Source: Paralichthys olivaceus
Lineage: Eukaryota > Chordata > Actinopteri > Pleuronectiformes > Paralichthyidae
DNA length: 64,000 bases
NCBI RefSeq assembly: GCF_024713975.1
Contig: NC_091094.1
Location: 17,145,001 to 17,209,000 of the forward strand
Reading direction: 5' to 3'
Shown: positions 20,401 to 34,280 of the stretch, one piece after another
How positions within the stretch are numbered: the stretch's first letter is position 1
Layout of the letters: the number at the start of each line of letters is the position of its first letter
Made by a program: the position numbers and the translations under genes
The notes under the pieces: model-generated
Database searches by the model: none
The model's input: only the letters and a program-made list of their open reading frames with translations
Told to the model about the DNA's origin: nothing

Positions 20401-23400
20401 TCCCTCCCCACCTCCCTCCCCACCTCCCTCCCTCTGGTTTCTCTATCATCTCCCTCTCTACCTTTCCTCCTTCCATCTGTGCTGCCTCTCTGTTTGTGCT
20501 GCTTGTGTGTTTTAGGCTTCAACTTACTGAGCAAACATGCTCTTACCTTTTCTTTAGTGAGGTCTTGTCAAAGTTCCTGTTGTGACCCTCAAACACACAC
20601 ACACACAGATACACACACACGAAATGCAGAAGCAAAATGTTCTCACAAAAACAACTCACTCATATATTTTTGAAAATTGAGTTTCAACAGCATTTTCAGA
20701 CACACTGATTCACTGGTACAAATACAGAATGGACGACATGTACTGTACAGAATAAGACTTTGTTAATCAGTTTAAGTTAATAAAGTTAAGTGTGCATGAA
20801 CATGCTCATAGACAAGTAGTAATAAACAGTAAAAAGCCTAAGATAGCTCAGATATTATCTAGTCTGATGGATAAAGGCACAAAGCTTTATTTGCAACAGT
20901 TGTTGGTCTTCAGTAAATAAAACTGCAGAAATCTCTTTTTACTAACTGCACAGCATCAGACAGCAGGACGACACAGTTGGACACTAACTTAGTGGTGGGG
21001 CCTTTAATAGCTAAAGAAAGTGAAGCTATATCCTTATTGATATGTTTATTTTTCAAACGCATCACTTTTTTCTATGTTTAGCGAGTATTGGTACTCGAGC
21101 CACTTCAACTGAGACTTTTGGAAATGCTGCTGGTACAGGTTCAGTTTGAAAACTTTTAGGTTGCTTTTTTTTCTGTATGGGCAGAAACTCAGACAATGAA
21201 AGTCAGTTTGTAACAATGGCACAGACGCCCTAAGCTTCACGATTGGGTCTTATTAGTTGAGACGTGCTCCAATCACATGACGCTCTGCTGGAAGAAAACA
21301 ACCATCATCAGCCTCGTATTTTATTTCTTAATTTCATGTAACTTAAGAGCTTTTATTGTAAGATATGTTTAAGATAATGCTAATGACATTCTATTAATTT
21401 CTTATTGATAAAAAGATCCATTAGGAAAAAATTAAAGACCTATTAATATTAACAACAGCCTGCTTTAACTCTGTATCACTGAGTTTCATGGTTGTCAAAA
21501 ACACATGAATGTTTTCCATTTACTGAATTTACTATGCTATGTTTTTTCAAGATAAGCACCTACTGTGTAAACAAATGTATACTTTTCTGGCTTCAGTGAT
21601 TTCAGGGGATTTGGTGATACTAATAAAATGCATTTGTGTTTTAATTTCCATGTCATATCATGATCATATTTATGTAAAGAGCATACGTAGCAGTTTCATC
21701 CCCCAGGGCAGAGGTTGTGGGATCACTGCCAATCAGAGGTAATGAGAAACACAGAGAGACACACAGATACAGAGCTCTTCCTCTCAGGAGCAACCATTTG
21801 TAAACTTTAAAGCTCTGAGTCTGTATATAGAAGTCTGTGAAACTGTCTTGATGTGTGCACCGGCTGCCTGGTCTGTTTCTGACATTGGGTGGCCTCTCGA
21901 CCAGTGTTGTCTCTGTGTCGCGGACCCGAGCCTGGCACCCATCACACACAGGAAACAGGCCCTGGCCCTGAGCTTCACATTAAACACACAGGAAACCGTG
22001 TCTCAACCCCCCTTGTGCGTGGCTCCCACACTCCTCCATCCTGCACTCCTCTCCTCCAGATCCCAGAGGAGGTCTGTGTCGGCCAATGCTCTGCCGCTCT
22101 CTCAGCTGACAACCTGTGTAATATGTCTGCAGTGTGTACAGTTGCCCGTTCACCCTTCAACCCCTTCAGCCCACATCCTGCACATCTTCCGCTCCAGACT
22201 CAGACCCACAAGTCAGAGCCAAATCTGGTTTAGAATGCAGGGGCGAGGGCAGAGTTCACCCTACCCCCTGCACCTTATTTCAAATGAAGTCATTAATGGC
22301 TGCAGTACCTTTACTAATTAATTGTTGGGGTCGGAAATAAAGGGCAGACTCTCATAAGCCTTTTTCAGACATGTCATGCAGAGGATCTCCTGAGAATTGG
22401 GTCCAGACTTTCTCTGCAGTTTGTCTCTCACACATGAACAATGCATTGCAGTCTCAGAGGTAAACTTTGTAGCAGCCGAATAAATAAATAAACCAACAGA
22501 AAAAACATAACATGCCTTTATGCTGCTCGTGTGGTGTCATCCAAGTGTCTGCAAGTCCTGACAGTCATAGTCCTGACAGTCATATTCAACCCAAACATAC
22601 GTTTTTTGTTCATTATAGACAAAGTAGAGCGCAGGTTAACAATACATTCATAGATGTATAGGTAGCTGCATGGTTGAGTATGAGAGAGAGAGAGATTAAA
22701 TAAGTTTGTACTTCTTCTCACTCCTTTTCAAACATGTAGATCAAATCATTAAGTGTTTGATTTATTTTCTCATCACTGCTTGAAAATATTTTTTTCACTT
22801 GTTTGTATAATTCTTCTGAGTCAGTTGGAGCCATGAATATTAACACTGTGAAAATTGTGTTTAGCTTGTAAACATCTACGTTACATAACATTAAATATAC
22901 AAAACGTCATTGGTTCTAGTGATACTGGTCCTGTGACTAGTGAGTGACCTCTGAGATGGAGTCACAACATGTGACTTTAGTGGCGGCCCTCGGTTAAACA
23001 GAGAAATTAGCTGCCTGGTGGTCACAGAGTTTTTCAACTAATTGGTTGTAAGATTTCATTTAAAATCTCTTTCTTAAGCAATTCTTCCTCTGATGTGAAG
23101 TGAGTAAAGCAGATGACAGTATGTCGCTAACGATTACTCAGTCATAAAAAAGTGAATCATTGGCGAAAAGATTTCTCATTTTTCCAAAATCCTTCAACTG
23201 ATAAATCTTTTGATAGTCAGAGAAGGAGCATCTCCAAGGCAGAAGTGAACCTCACCGTCGTCCTATTCATCACCAGGCTCCTGTGTTCCTGTCAGTCCAC
23301 CATCTGGTTCATATGTCTGAGTTTCCATCATGGACCTATCCATCACTGACAAAGACTTCTCCAGAATGTCTACTCTCTCCTTCTTGTATTTTAAGATGTC

Positions 23401-25280
23401 TCTGTTAAAAAGTTGAGTCCTGAGGTCTTCTGGGTTTTTTCCCAGCTCTTCCTCTGTCATACATGTATATAAGAGCAGGGTCGATGTGAATAAGCACATT
23501 CATGTGTAGCGCAGAGACAAAAAAGGGTAAAAGTTCATTTCCTGAGCTTAACAAAGAGAAATAATGTAGAGCAGAGTAACAGTACATTCCTCACACAGAT
23601 TTACATTCTCGCATGATGTGTGGAAAGATGTGTTGAAGCTAAAATGTTGCGTTCAGCTTTTATGAACCGTACGAGAGAGTGTGGAGGTGCAGAGAGCTCA
23701 CATGTCTGAGTGATAAAGTGTGATAGATGAGCAGAGTCACGGTCATGTTTGATAGAGCTGCCTTCGATTCCTTTGAGCTTCAATTGCAAAGATGGATTAG
23801 GAGTTTCATCTTAAAGCAAACCAGTGGGTTGTCCATATATCCTTGTGACACTTTGAGCTGCGACTTAATTGAAAACCGACCCCCAGTGTTTCAGGCTGTT
23901 CTGCCTCCCGTCAGCCCCCTGAGGTAGTATGACCTCTCCCTCCAACCCGTGGCGACCTTGCTCCGGGACCCTGGTGCCTGACTGATACTCAACTGCTTTT
24001 CATTACTTATCTATCACAGCACTTCTCACATCAGCAGCCAATACTATGTCCTACACAAACCCACACTGAAAGGTCTGATGTTTTTACTCATCTGATTTCT
24101 GTCCAAAAACACTCCACATGGTGTATGTAACTCGATACACATGATAGTGTGTTTTTTCCTCTTGTGTGTTTGGACGCATGACCCCAGAGTTTCCAGTCCC
24201 CGGACCTGGTGTGGAGAATCAGATAAACGGCAGGTTAGCTCCACGTAAGAGCTCATCATCTGTGCCTGTATTCTGTTACTCGGTGCTGACTTACCTGACA
24301 TGTGGTCAGAGAGCAGGATCCAGATGGAGGCATGACACATATGAATAGGAATAGTCATGAGGATCCCCATTACATACAAACACCAAACACACACACACAC
24401 ACACACACGCACGTGTATACTGATATGCAGTTTGCATCTCAGCTCTGCTGGAAAGTGTCTGGTGAGTGACCTTAGTGAACCTAATTTTTCCATGTAGGAA
24501 AGTATCTCTTTTAGGGCAGTAAGGTTGCAGGTAGTTTTCTGTATTTAAATTGTAAATCACAGCTCTACATCAACTCATCGAGCATGTCAAGAGGCTCTCT
24601 CTCTCTCTCTCTCTCTCTCTCACCTGCTACTCTAAGTTTCCGTACAACATCTCGACACAAAAACAATTGCTCCCTCTCTCAAGGTCCGGCCTGACCGGTG
24701 TCCATGTGCTTAATGATCCAAGAAGTAAAACAACAGTCTTGACAGGATCATTACACTCAAACAGCCCTCTCATTTTACACCCTGGCTATATGACCAGTCT
24801 TAAAGTCACCCATCCAAAATACGATGGTGAGAAAGTCAAAGCTACATTTATGAACATATTTTTTTAAGTATGTGAGTCTAAAATGTCCTAAAAATAGAAA
24901 ATTTGGCCCAAATATCCCAAAGCAAACGTGGGACTTTTTTTTGGCAAACATGCTTTGCTCTAGATAAGGTTTAATCTTGATGTGAACATAAGAGACTTGT
25001 GGTAAATGGTGAATATGTCCAAAAGAGCACCAAACAAATTCGGGCCACCTTTGGTTGACATGCGGTGTTGCTCTGGGACAATTTTTCCATGGTTCCAATT
25101 TTCACCGTGTGGGTTGGAAAATGGATGTGAACTCTGAGGCTAAAATGTCATCAACAAACACAAACTGGGGTCAGGATTTATCAAACTGGGGTCAGGTCAA
25201 TAAGATAAGATTAGAGGTGTGGTTCAGAGCTACTTTCACTTCTAAAATCACTCACACGTTTGAAGCATCTGCTTAAAGAG
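17480..25280. other. Long gene-free stretch
   Basis: I find no protein-coding gene with a recognisable family or consistent splicing. Simple repeats include CT-rich DNA at about 20400-20470, short CA runs near 20590-20620, (CA)n at 24390-24410 and (CT)n at 24594-24620. An interspersed repeat fragment at 22345-22470 shares 'tcctgagaattgggtc...tctcacacatg' with 39150-39245. GC-richer open frames near 21850-22330 occur in several phases at once and are not convincing. Confidence 0.5.
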
Positions 25281-25289
25281 ATTTACATA

Positions 25290-26110
25290 AAGCTGGAAAT
25301 GATGACATACTTAAAGATGTTGGATCATCTGTCCACAACTTGACAAAACGTCTATAAATGGACATGATTTATTACTTTGGCTAATCTCCCTAGAAGACGT
25401 CACTAAAATGATTCCGAAAGCACAGCCAAGAACTAAAGTTTAATAAATGACTGGAGCACGTTATCATCTTTGTTCATGAGTCTACCACTTGCATGTTAGT
25501 GCGTATAGTTGCATGGAGCATGGAGTCCATGGCAGGACACCACAGAAGGCTGCTCCTCTCCAAAGCAAACATCACTGTGGCCTGAGGTTTGCCCAAGTGC
25601 ACCTCCACAAAACACAACACTATACTGAGAATAGATTTTATGGAGCGATGAAACTGAGGTTGTTCTGTTTGGAAAGAGCAAGAAGCTTTACGTATGGGGG
25701 GAAAAGGAAACAGCATACCAACATGAAAACATCATTCCAGAGGTTAAACACAGGGGAGATCCTCATCATGGTTAGGGGGCTGCTTTGATGCCTCCGAGCC
25801 TGAATAGCTTGACATTATCACAGGGGGAAATTAATTCCAGAGCTTATCAAGGTATCATGCAGGATAATGTCAGGGTGGCTGTCCACCAACTGAAGATCAG
25901 TAAAGGTTGGGTGATGCAGCAGGACAAAGAAACTCTCCTTTTCAAAGAGCCCAGATTTTAGCCCAGCAGGGAGGCTGTGGAATGACCTCCAGAGAGCAGG
26001 TCACAAGATACAGTCTGAGAGTATGACTCAGCTGCAGCTTGAAAGAAATTAGTTCAAAATGAATCCCAAAAGTTGTGCAGGCTTAATCTGCAGCTACACA
26101 AAGACGTTTT
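25290..26110 (+). pseudogene. Tc1-type transposase fossil
   Basis: Translation in shifting frames gives pieces of a Tc1-like transposase. They include HGRTPQK, then a stretch with FAQVHLHKTQHYTENRF, a WSDETK-like position eroded to FYGAMKLRLF, an RSFTYGGK piece corresponding to the RYVWRK region, and further on RVAVHQLKISKG and SPDFSPAGRLWNDL (from SPDLNPIENLWWDL). Stops and frameshifts interrupt it throughout, and catalytic acidic residues are lost. Inverted ends were not found. Confidence 0.7.
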
Positions 26111-26929
26111 GATGTTTCTTAATCCAAAGGGTTCACTTCTTTTTTCCATCAGCAATGTGAATATTCAAGGAATGTAGTTTTTTTATAGATTATAGTTTTG
26201 ATGAGTTATTATCTTTAGCACATTGTGTTTTTTCTACATTTGTGAAAACCAGGTCACATTTTATGACCAATAACTGCATAAAGTAATTCCACATACTTTA
26301 AACCATAACCCTCTTCCTCATATTTTCACTGTCTCATCTAAATGTATCATCATACACACGTCTGTACCTCTGGAGACTGATGGTGATGGAGGGGTTGCAG
26401 GGTTTGAGTCTCACTACTTGGCTGATTTCATATCATATCTGAAAGCTTTTGTTTTGCCGAACTAACGAAGGGCGTCCCAGTGAAACAGTAGCGTGTGCTG
26501 TGTATGTAGAAACAACAGTAGAGACCTGTTCCATTGAAATAAACACAACGTGTTCATGTTCACTGTCTGTATCTGATCCTGTGCCCAGACTCACTGGGTC
26601 ACTAAGTGCTGCAGAAATCAAAACATCCTATTCAAAATGAACTGACACCAATGAGACTAAAACTTTTTTGTTTAACTCAGCCCTGTTTCGAGATTCAAAA
26701 CAGGGAACAAAGTCTGTTACTTTACATATGAAAGTTTCCAATTTTGACTGATTAATCTGATTTCCCATAAGTGCGTGACAACATCCATCACAATGGGCCA
26801 CACCTGGACATAGGTCCCACTAGGCTGTATAACAGCTGGATCTACTGAGGCCTCATCCTGTTCCAGATATGAGACAATGCCACAGGGAAGGAAGAGTCTT
26901 GGGTGGAGCAACACACACCATCGTTACAG

Positions 26930-27090
26930 CACTCCTGCCTTAAAAATGAAGCTCTCCTCATTAATGATCTTTCGCTCTCCCGCTCAGCTTTATGACCTAC
27001 AGCACTTTGCTGAGTGATTAACTCCGAGGTCAGCCGTCAGAGGGCTGATGTGACCCGGTTCCATCCGGCCTCATATTCATTTAAATTCAG
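26930..27090. other. Candidate conserved noncoding element
   Basis: A non-repetitive block of balanced composition with homeodomain-like motifs (CATTAATGATC, GATTAACTCC) and AGGTCA-type motifs (CGAGGTCAGCCG, GCTGATGTGACCC). It stands out from flanking AT-rich DNA and has no open frame. Conservation cannot be judged from one genome; this is a guess from texture. Confidence 0.2.
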
Positions 27091-30000
27091 TGTTTTTCTT
27101 TGCACAGATCTTTGCACAGATCATTTGTCTCAACAGACTCTGCAGCCGGGAAGTTTCTTTCCTTCTAACAAAGCTTGAGTCTCTTTGCAGTAAAAAGGTG
27201 AAAACCATTCGAAATTGGTGCAATGTGACCAGACAGAACTGGGAAAAAAAGGACTTTGGTGTTTTCTTTTCCCCAAAAGGTAGAATAGCATCAACAACCA
27301 GAATGCACCAGGCTCATCACCTTCCAAAGCCACCCCAGAGATCTCCTATTGGACAGACTTGGCCAGAGCATCTAGTGTGTTTAAACATGTTAGTGGTGGA
27401 GACAGTGTCAGTATACAAGCTTGCATGAGTAAGAAAACATCTGCTTGTTAAAACACACAAAAAGCTTCACAAAAAAGCAGCTCAGTCCAAACAGCAGTTA
27501 CATCACTTGCAGTTGCTTCCAATTTCATCCATAGAGCAGGCAAGGAATCGAACCTTGACTTCGGAAGGTGGATCCTGTCCAGCACCAGAGGATTTGAGGG
27601 TCTGAACAAGTGAGCAGTGGCTGATTCAAACAGCAGGAAAAAGCCTCTCTGATTCCTGTCACATCCTCTGGGGCCCAGGCCGGAGCCTTGAAGCCTGCTG
27701 TGGTATGTGGTGGGTGCGATGATGGCGTGTCCCCTGGGATGTATTGTGTTACACTGCTGCTTTTGAGATCAGGAATAAGATTCAGGATACTCGGGTGCTG
27801 GGATTTTTCTGGATCAGTGGATCAGACGGAGGTTTTAAGAGGAATATTGATGTCATGTTTGGATCCTTGTCATCATGGGTTGAAACAGACTGATTTTGTT
27901 TTCCCACGACACTTTTTCTTCCTTTAAGTGATCCTGCAGTTCATTTTACTTTGTGAGAACTGAATCAGAAAAAGACACATTTGCATGAGCCCTGGTTCTT
28001 TTCACATCTGAAAACTGTAAATCTGTCTGATTTATTTTGCTTTAAAGATGCAATATGGAACAATTGTTCATTAAAATGTCTTAAAACTCTAATCTCTTAG
28101 AGCTAGGTTTTATGTTTTGTTGATTGCATGTCTACATTATGCAACAATACATGTGGCCAATAATCTGAACATTGGTCCTTCACAAGACTTCACATTTTCC
28201 CACAACAGAATACAAAGCAAAACTTTCCATTACCCATCTGTTTGGGATTGGTATTATTAAAAAAAAAAACTTCACTCCTGGTTTTTCAGGTGGGGGTGTT
28301 GGAGTGGTGCAGCATGCTGCAGGGCAGAGAGGCAGGGAGAGGAGCGCAGTAGCTCGGTGGTGTGGAGTGCTGTTTCCTGTGAATGCAGCCTCATATTGGA
28401 AACAGATTTTCTCTGACAGTTGATTTGAGCCAAAGCTCGACTGAAACCAGTCTCAGCTGCTGCAGCCAGCACACAGGAGAAAAAAAGAAGAAGGAAGGAG
28501 TTGAGGGAGGGAGCAGCTTTGAAACTCATCTCCCTCATCTTACAGGGTGTGGGGTACTTCCTTCATTATTATTCTTTTTCTTTTTTACTACCACATATTC
28601 GTCTCTCTCTCTCTGTATTTCTGTATTTCTTTTGCTCGCTCACCAGACGGCTGCCTCACCTCTCCCTGTGTAGGGGCTCACATTTCACTGCTGAGTGCAG
28701 TTTGGTTTTTCAAATGTCAACACACGGGAGCCTGCCTGGATGGAGGAGTGACCCCCCAGCCTCAGCGGTATAAAGTGAGGGTCCACACAGACCCCTGGTA
28801 TATATGGAGCCAGCCAGGGTCCAAACATAAATACAGCATGCGACACACTATCACAGCACGCTTTTAAACCCTCAAACAGAGGAAGTTCACATCTGAATGT
28901 TGGGTATATAAAACTGTCAGGAGAAGCCCACCTGACCCTGGACTCAACCCAAACACAGTCTCTCTGCAGCACGCTGCATGTGGAGACACATGCTTATACA
29001 TTATTATAAATCTCTGGGGATCACAAAGTGTTTTTTGGATCTGACAGAAAGGAGAATATATTATTTTCAAACATGCTCCTTTCACTTTTCATGTGTGAAT
29101 TTGTTCAGTATGAGCTTTAAGGATCATTAACAGCAGTAAGAACATACATTCAATCTCACATTATTAAATCCAATTAAATCCTAATGAGAGATTAATGCAG
29201 ACCGGATTTTATTGTGAATAGAACATAATAAAATAGAATCCTTTATCACCAACACCCTAATGTGTGAATGATATGTCTATAGTGATGCAGCGAATGACTC
29301 CTCAGTGACCACCACACCAGAACACACACTTTACCTGTGTCCAGATATCACCCAGTAGCCACTATCATCCCTCATGGGTGCTGTTACCAGGATTACCATG
29401 GTGATAACCCTGAGGTCGAGGGAAGTGTGCCAGGAGTGGGACCCCCCACACTGCAGGCAGCGTCCCCAGGGACCCTGTTGTTACCTCTCCAGGGAATACT
29501 GTTTATACCTCATGTATATTTAAAGTGGTCAAATGGACCAAACAGAACACACATTCAAACTAGGGCAAGTCTGCAAGAAAATTCCCTCATGGCAACTAGT
29601 TACTTACGAGCACTAACAATGACTATGACAATTTGTGAAGAATTTTCATTTTCTACAAGGACATTCTTGTACAAGGAACCGTTTTTGAAATAAATTCAAT
29701 GATGTTTGGCTCTGCTCAAAGCTGTAGAGCTAACAGTAAACAAGGAATGATGTAAATGTGCACCTCACTGAATCAGGAATTGAATCATGGTAAATCAGTG
29801 TAAATGTATGGCCACAGATAAGGAGAAATCCTAGATCTGCCACGTTGCCGCTCCATTTTCAAAATACTACTTGGTGGAGAGCAAAATTCAATCTGTATTT
29901 GTCTCCACAATCCACATGTAATTTAGCTTGAGTGTAATTATAGTTTGTGGTGCTGGGGTCCATCTTTAAGGATTTCCCACCTTATTCCTCGTGGTGTTGT

Positions 30001-30313
30001 ATTTCTCTATCACTAATCCTCAGTTTGTTCTTTCAGTTCCGTGCTGATTTGGCTGACTCCTTATCTTTTGTGCTGCCCTGCTGGTGGGCCGGGTCCTCCT
30101 TTACCTTCCAGGTGTTCTAAATGAGCCATGGGTATCCTAGCAACCTGGAAGAGAGGTGCATCATGGGGAGCCAAGACAGATGCGGGTGCACTGTAAACCC
30201 ACCCATGCCTGCAATTAAATCATTCAAAACCATTTCCCTAATGTTTTTTTTTCCTACAGTGCCATGAGTGGATCTGTGCTTTAACTGTAGCAGATCGAGG
30301 ATCTCATTCAGCA

Positions 30314-30403
<90 letters not shown>
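30314..30403. repeat. (CA)n microsatellite, about 45 units
   Basis: An uninterrupted CA run of about 90 bp, the longest simple repeat in the window and likely to be polymorphic. The long His/Thr and Cys/Val frames that cross it are artefacts of the repeat. Confidence 0.97.
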
Positions 30404-30405
<2 letters not shown>

Positions 30406-33400
30406 TATATGCACTGTGACACACTAATTAAACAACAGCAGAGAGGAGAGAACACATCTGCTGGAATGGAAAGTGTCTCCAACTTTTCTTGTGGGAGAGG
30501 ATGACTGTGTTCATAAAGGCCTGAGTATGCAGGCAGGGAGATCTAAACCAGAGTTAATGGAGGAGCAGTTTTCCTTCCATATATTTTATTCACAGAAGCA
30601 CCACACTGCCAAACAACATGTTGACTTTTCAGACGAGGCTTCAGGGCGTGTGCTGCAAACTCCTGCTGAGGAAGGAATGTGCACCCTGTGTCATTTTGAG
30701 TCTCCGCTCTTGTCTATATTTGAACATAAAAATCTCTGCTGTGGTCAGCCGGATGCTTTGCTCTGGGTTTAAATTGGGAGGTTTTGCTTGACGCGGTCAG
30801 GAGATGAAATGCTGCCAAAGATGAGAGCAGCTGAGCAGATTGAATCCCTCTCCTTTTACTGCACATGTGTCTCTGTGGTCACAGCGAGATGAGAGCTATT
30901 ATGTCTCTAACTGCTGCATTCAAAGTTTTTTTGCCAAACTTTTCCTGCTTAATTTGTTAAGTCAGGATACACAATGAAAAACCAACATTTCATTGTCTCT
31001 TAGCTAGAAAAACACAGCAAACAATGATGCATTAGTAAGAGCTAAGGACTCTGTAAATAACATACATCTGTTTAAAATAGCAATGTATATGTAAGCAAAA
31101 CATTTATGTTCAAGTGTTTTTAAGTCAAAATCCACTGAGCTGCAGAAGCAGATGTCTCCTGCTGTACATCCTGTTTTAACTCTGCCTATTTTCTATCTTG
31201 CATTCCCATCTTGGTATCTCCCTCATCTCATCGAGGCTCATCATCCCTGTGCAAACCTGAAAGTGCATATCGTTGTGAATTTGTGGGCCTGGATCCAGAC
31301 AGAGTTGCCTGGTTTCACCCCCCCACTGCATTCACAGCCTTTTCACACCTGTGTGCCAGGGGAGGGGCAGCTTCCCAGAGCTCCTATTAAAAGCTAATGA
31401 ACTGTTCACCAGCTGGCTATAGATCTGCACGTAAAGGATTCAAAATCTGTCCTCATTTAGTACGTTAGCAGAAGGGAGATGTTTATTGACAATTAGACAT
31501 TTTAGGGAATGCACTTGTTTTTACAGAGAGTTAAATAAAATAAAGATGGGGGGGTGATGACGCTTCTAACAGTATATAATGCTACAGCCGCAAAAAGAAA
31601 AAGAGAAAAAAAAAAACAAGACAAAAGACAAACACACCAAAGCATAAAACCCACTGATCTATAGGCTCGGGACAGTTTTGATTGAGTTGATGCCAGAACT
31701 GGACCATTAACTAATAAACACATGCACGAGCACAGAAGTTAAATCCAGAGCTCAATCCTTCCTTTGTAATTTGCAGTCTGGTGCCAATTATCCTGATTGG
31801 ACGTGGCTCGCTGTGTGAATGTGATTGCATACCAACACCAAAGCCACATCAGGTGTGGGACCACAGGAATAATCTGAAATCAGATATGGGTGGTGGGGGG
31901 GGGTACAGGGAGCTGGACACTGGTGTGGTCCAGCTGTGATTCACTTAACAAAATTGGATCTTGGTATTCTTCAAATTAAGACTAATTGAAATCTGATTCT
32001 TTAACAAAACGGTGCACAATCATCAGAACTGGGAAGACCGAGCACTCTCATTTCTGTGATGCATCAACCAAACTAGGTTTCACAAGGAGGCGAGCAGTAA
32101 AAACAAATATGTGGGATGTGTTACTTCCATGGAGGGGCAGCCCATTGGTCTTGGAGAATAACAGTGGGCACACAGAGGATTAAGCTGAGGCCAGGTTTAA
32201 TTTTGGGTCAGTAGAAGCAACAAGTGGTTCCAGAGGCCGCTGATGTAAGCGCTCAGTAACAACTGGGTATGAGAAGAATTTCCTCCTGCAGCCGAGGGTA
32301 AGGTTTAAAGTTAAATGCTGATTCAGATGGTTGATAGTTGGACTCAACAGCAAAATGAACACATCCCTCCCTATAATGCTACATCAGAGAATCCAGAGAA
32401 TCTTATATGGTGTGCTAGTGTAATCCAAAATGTCACCAATCAAACGAAAAGCACACAAAGACACAAGGAAGGTGACATAATTTCACCTTCCTTATTACAA
32501 ACTCACTATCTTATACTTTGACATATAGCATTTTGACTAATGCATCAATCCAATTAATCCCACTGTGCTAGCAAGCGTGTGTTTGGGTCGTAGTGGCTTT
32601 AAATCCCTTTGCATACAGACAAATATCATAATATAAACTAATAACGTGACTGCAAACAGATGCTACTGTCGCTGCTGCAAAGCTAACTTGCAGAGAGTCC
32701 GAACAATCACAACTCTATTGGAGTTGACTTAACACCAGCATCGAACGTGGAGTTTACATCCCTCTCAGGTGAAGCGATCATAAGTGGTGAGTTCTAAGTG
32801 CTCATGGTAAGAACTGGCCTGGGCTTCATTGAAACACCACATCCTCTAACAGATCTATAATGCATGTATTTTTAACCTCTAAGCATTTAACATACATTCA
32901 TTTAAATGTGGTCAGCGTTTCGATACCAACACCAACAGCTTCATTTAGATTTTCTGTTTCCAAATAGAAAAATCTTATCACATAGTAGAACTCTATGAAG
33001 CACATTCATTTGCTCAGTCCCTTCTGATTGGCTGAAATGGCGTTTGTTTGATTCCATGTTAAATAGCGACGACTGTGTAGGAGCACCAGATTTATTACAC
33101 ACACAGAACTGGCAGCTAGCAGACTGAGGAGATTTCCATTGAAAGCCGTCATGGTGGAAATTATATAGGAAGTATCTCATTTTTCAAGACACTGCTGGTG
33201 GTGCTCAGGTACACTCATTCATAAACAGCATGATAAGCTACAGCTGTCGCTTTCTTCCAAATATGGTGTTGGACACATGGAGTAAAACCTTTTCCTCTCT
33301 CTCACCACCTCACTTGCTTTTGTTTAGACAAGTTGTAAACGTCTGCCACATAGGGAGAACTAGCAGAAGTTAACTACACTGTTCTTCAGCTTCTTCGACT

Positions 33401-33473
33401 CTATCCTTATATAGACCTGGATCGTCACTTTGTTTGGCTGCAACATATCATTTCCTCCAGAGCATTGGACAGC

Positions 33474-33505
33474 GGACCCCTGTGAGAGGGCAACTCTCGG
33501 GGTCC
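33474..33505. other. GC-rich hairpin
   Basis: GGACCCC-TGT-GAGAG, a five-base loop (GGCAA), then CTCTC-GGGGTCC. This is a perfect 12-bp stem with a single TGT bulge on one side. It lies in an otherwise non-repetitive stretch with no gene. Function unknown. Confidence 0.5.
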
Positions 33506-34098
33506 GGGAGGTCACTGGCTGCAGGCCCCTTTTAACTCGAGTGTGGCCTTTTGTCTTTGTGAGGGTCCCTCTGTTCCTGCGCCGTTAACATTACCAGCCT
33601 TTCTTCTCACATTAGCAGCAGCTAAATCCAAGCAGCCCGCAGAAGCCTGTGCTGTAAAGATGGCAGAGCACACTGAGGACCATTCTGACACAACTGACCC
33701 TTATTGATCTCTTATTGACGACTGTGACATCTGCTCAGCACTAATTGAGAGACGTTTTATGTGTGGAGCAGTCGGCCTGTGTAGAGCCAGACTGCTGTAA
33801 AACTACCAATAATTGTCCCAATACTGTTAACAAGTCAGTGTTGATTACTGACTGGCACCAGACAAGCACTGACGAAGAAGAAGAAGTGAAATTAGTGTTT
33901 TTATCTGTCTCTAAATAGAAGTTTAAATTCAGCTGCTGAATGTTACATTTCTCATAAATGATTAATATGTGAGAATAGATGTTTCCTCTTTGTAATTCCA
34001 CATGCTATCAGTATTTTTAAACTCTTCATGAAACACACTGACAATTTGTAAATTGTGCAGATCACAATTGTGCAGAAGTAAGATCACAATGACAAATA

Positions 34099-34280
34099 GG
34101 AAAACACAACAAGGATTAAAAAACACATTGGCAAATAAGGAAACTGCAAACTGCAAACCTATAATGCAAAAGAGTGGAACTTGCATTCATCCAGGATGTT
34201 GATTGGTTGCTGATTGGACAATGCACTGTTAGCCTGTTCTCTTATTTGCCATTGTTTTTGTGATTTGTTGTGTTTTATGA
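34099..34280. repeat. Imperfect inverted repeat (MITE-like)
   Basis: AAAACACAACAAGG...CATTGGCAAATAAG at about 34102-34140 corresponds to the reverse complement of CTTATTTGCCATTG...TTGTTGTGTTTTA at about 34239-34278. The interior is about 100 bp of non-coding DNA. It resembles a small palindromic element, but no target duplication was identified. Confidence 0.4.

Noticed and set aside
21848..22340. Several overlapping open frames of 98-157 codons
   Set aside because: No family resemblance and no splice logic; GC-rich DNA with few stops explains frames being open in several phases together.
23915..23936. TGAGGTAGTA, the start of let-7-family microRNAs
   Set aside because: The following bases do not match let-7, and no pairing arm is present within 100 bases on either side.
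27541..27575. tRNA-like T-arm (CAAGG-TTCGATT-CCTTG on the minus strand)
   Set aside because: No D-arm, anticodon arm or A box is found upstream and the acceptor strand has no partner, so it is at most a remnant or chance.
30117..30504. His/Thr and Cys/Val repeat proteins
   Set aside because: They are translations of the (CA)n microsatellite.
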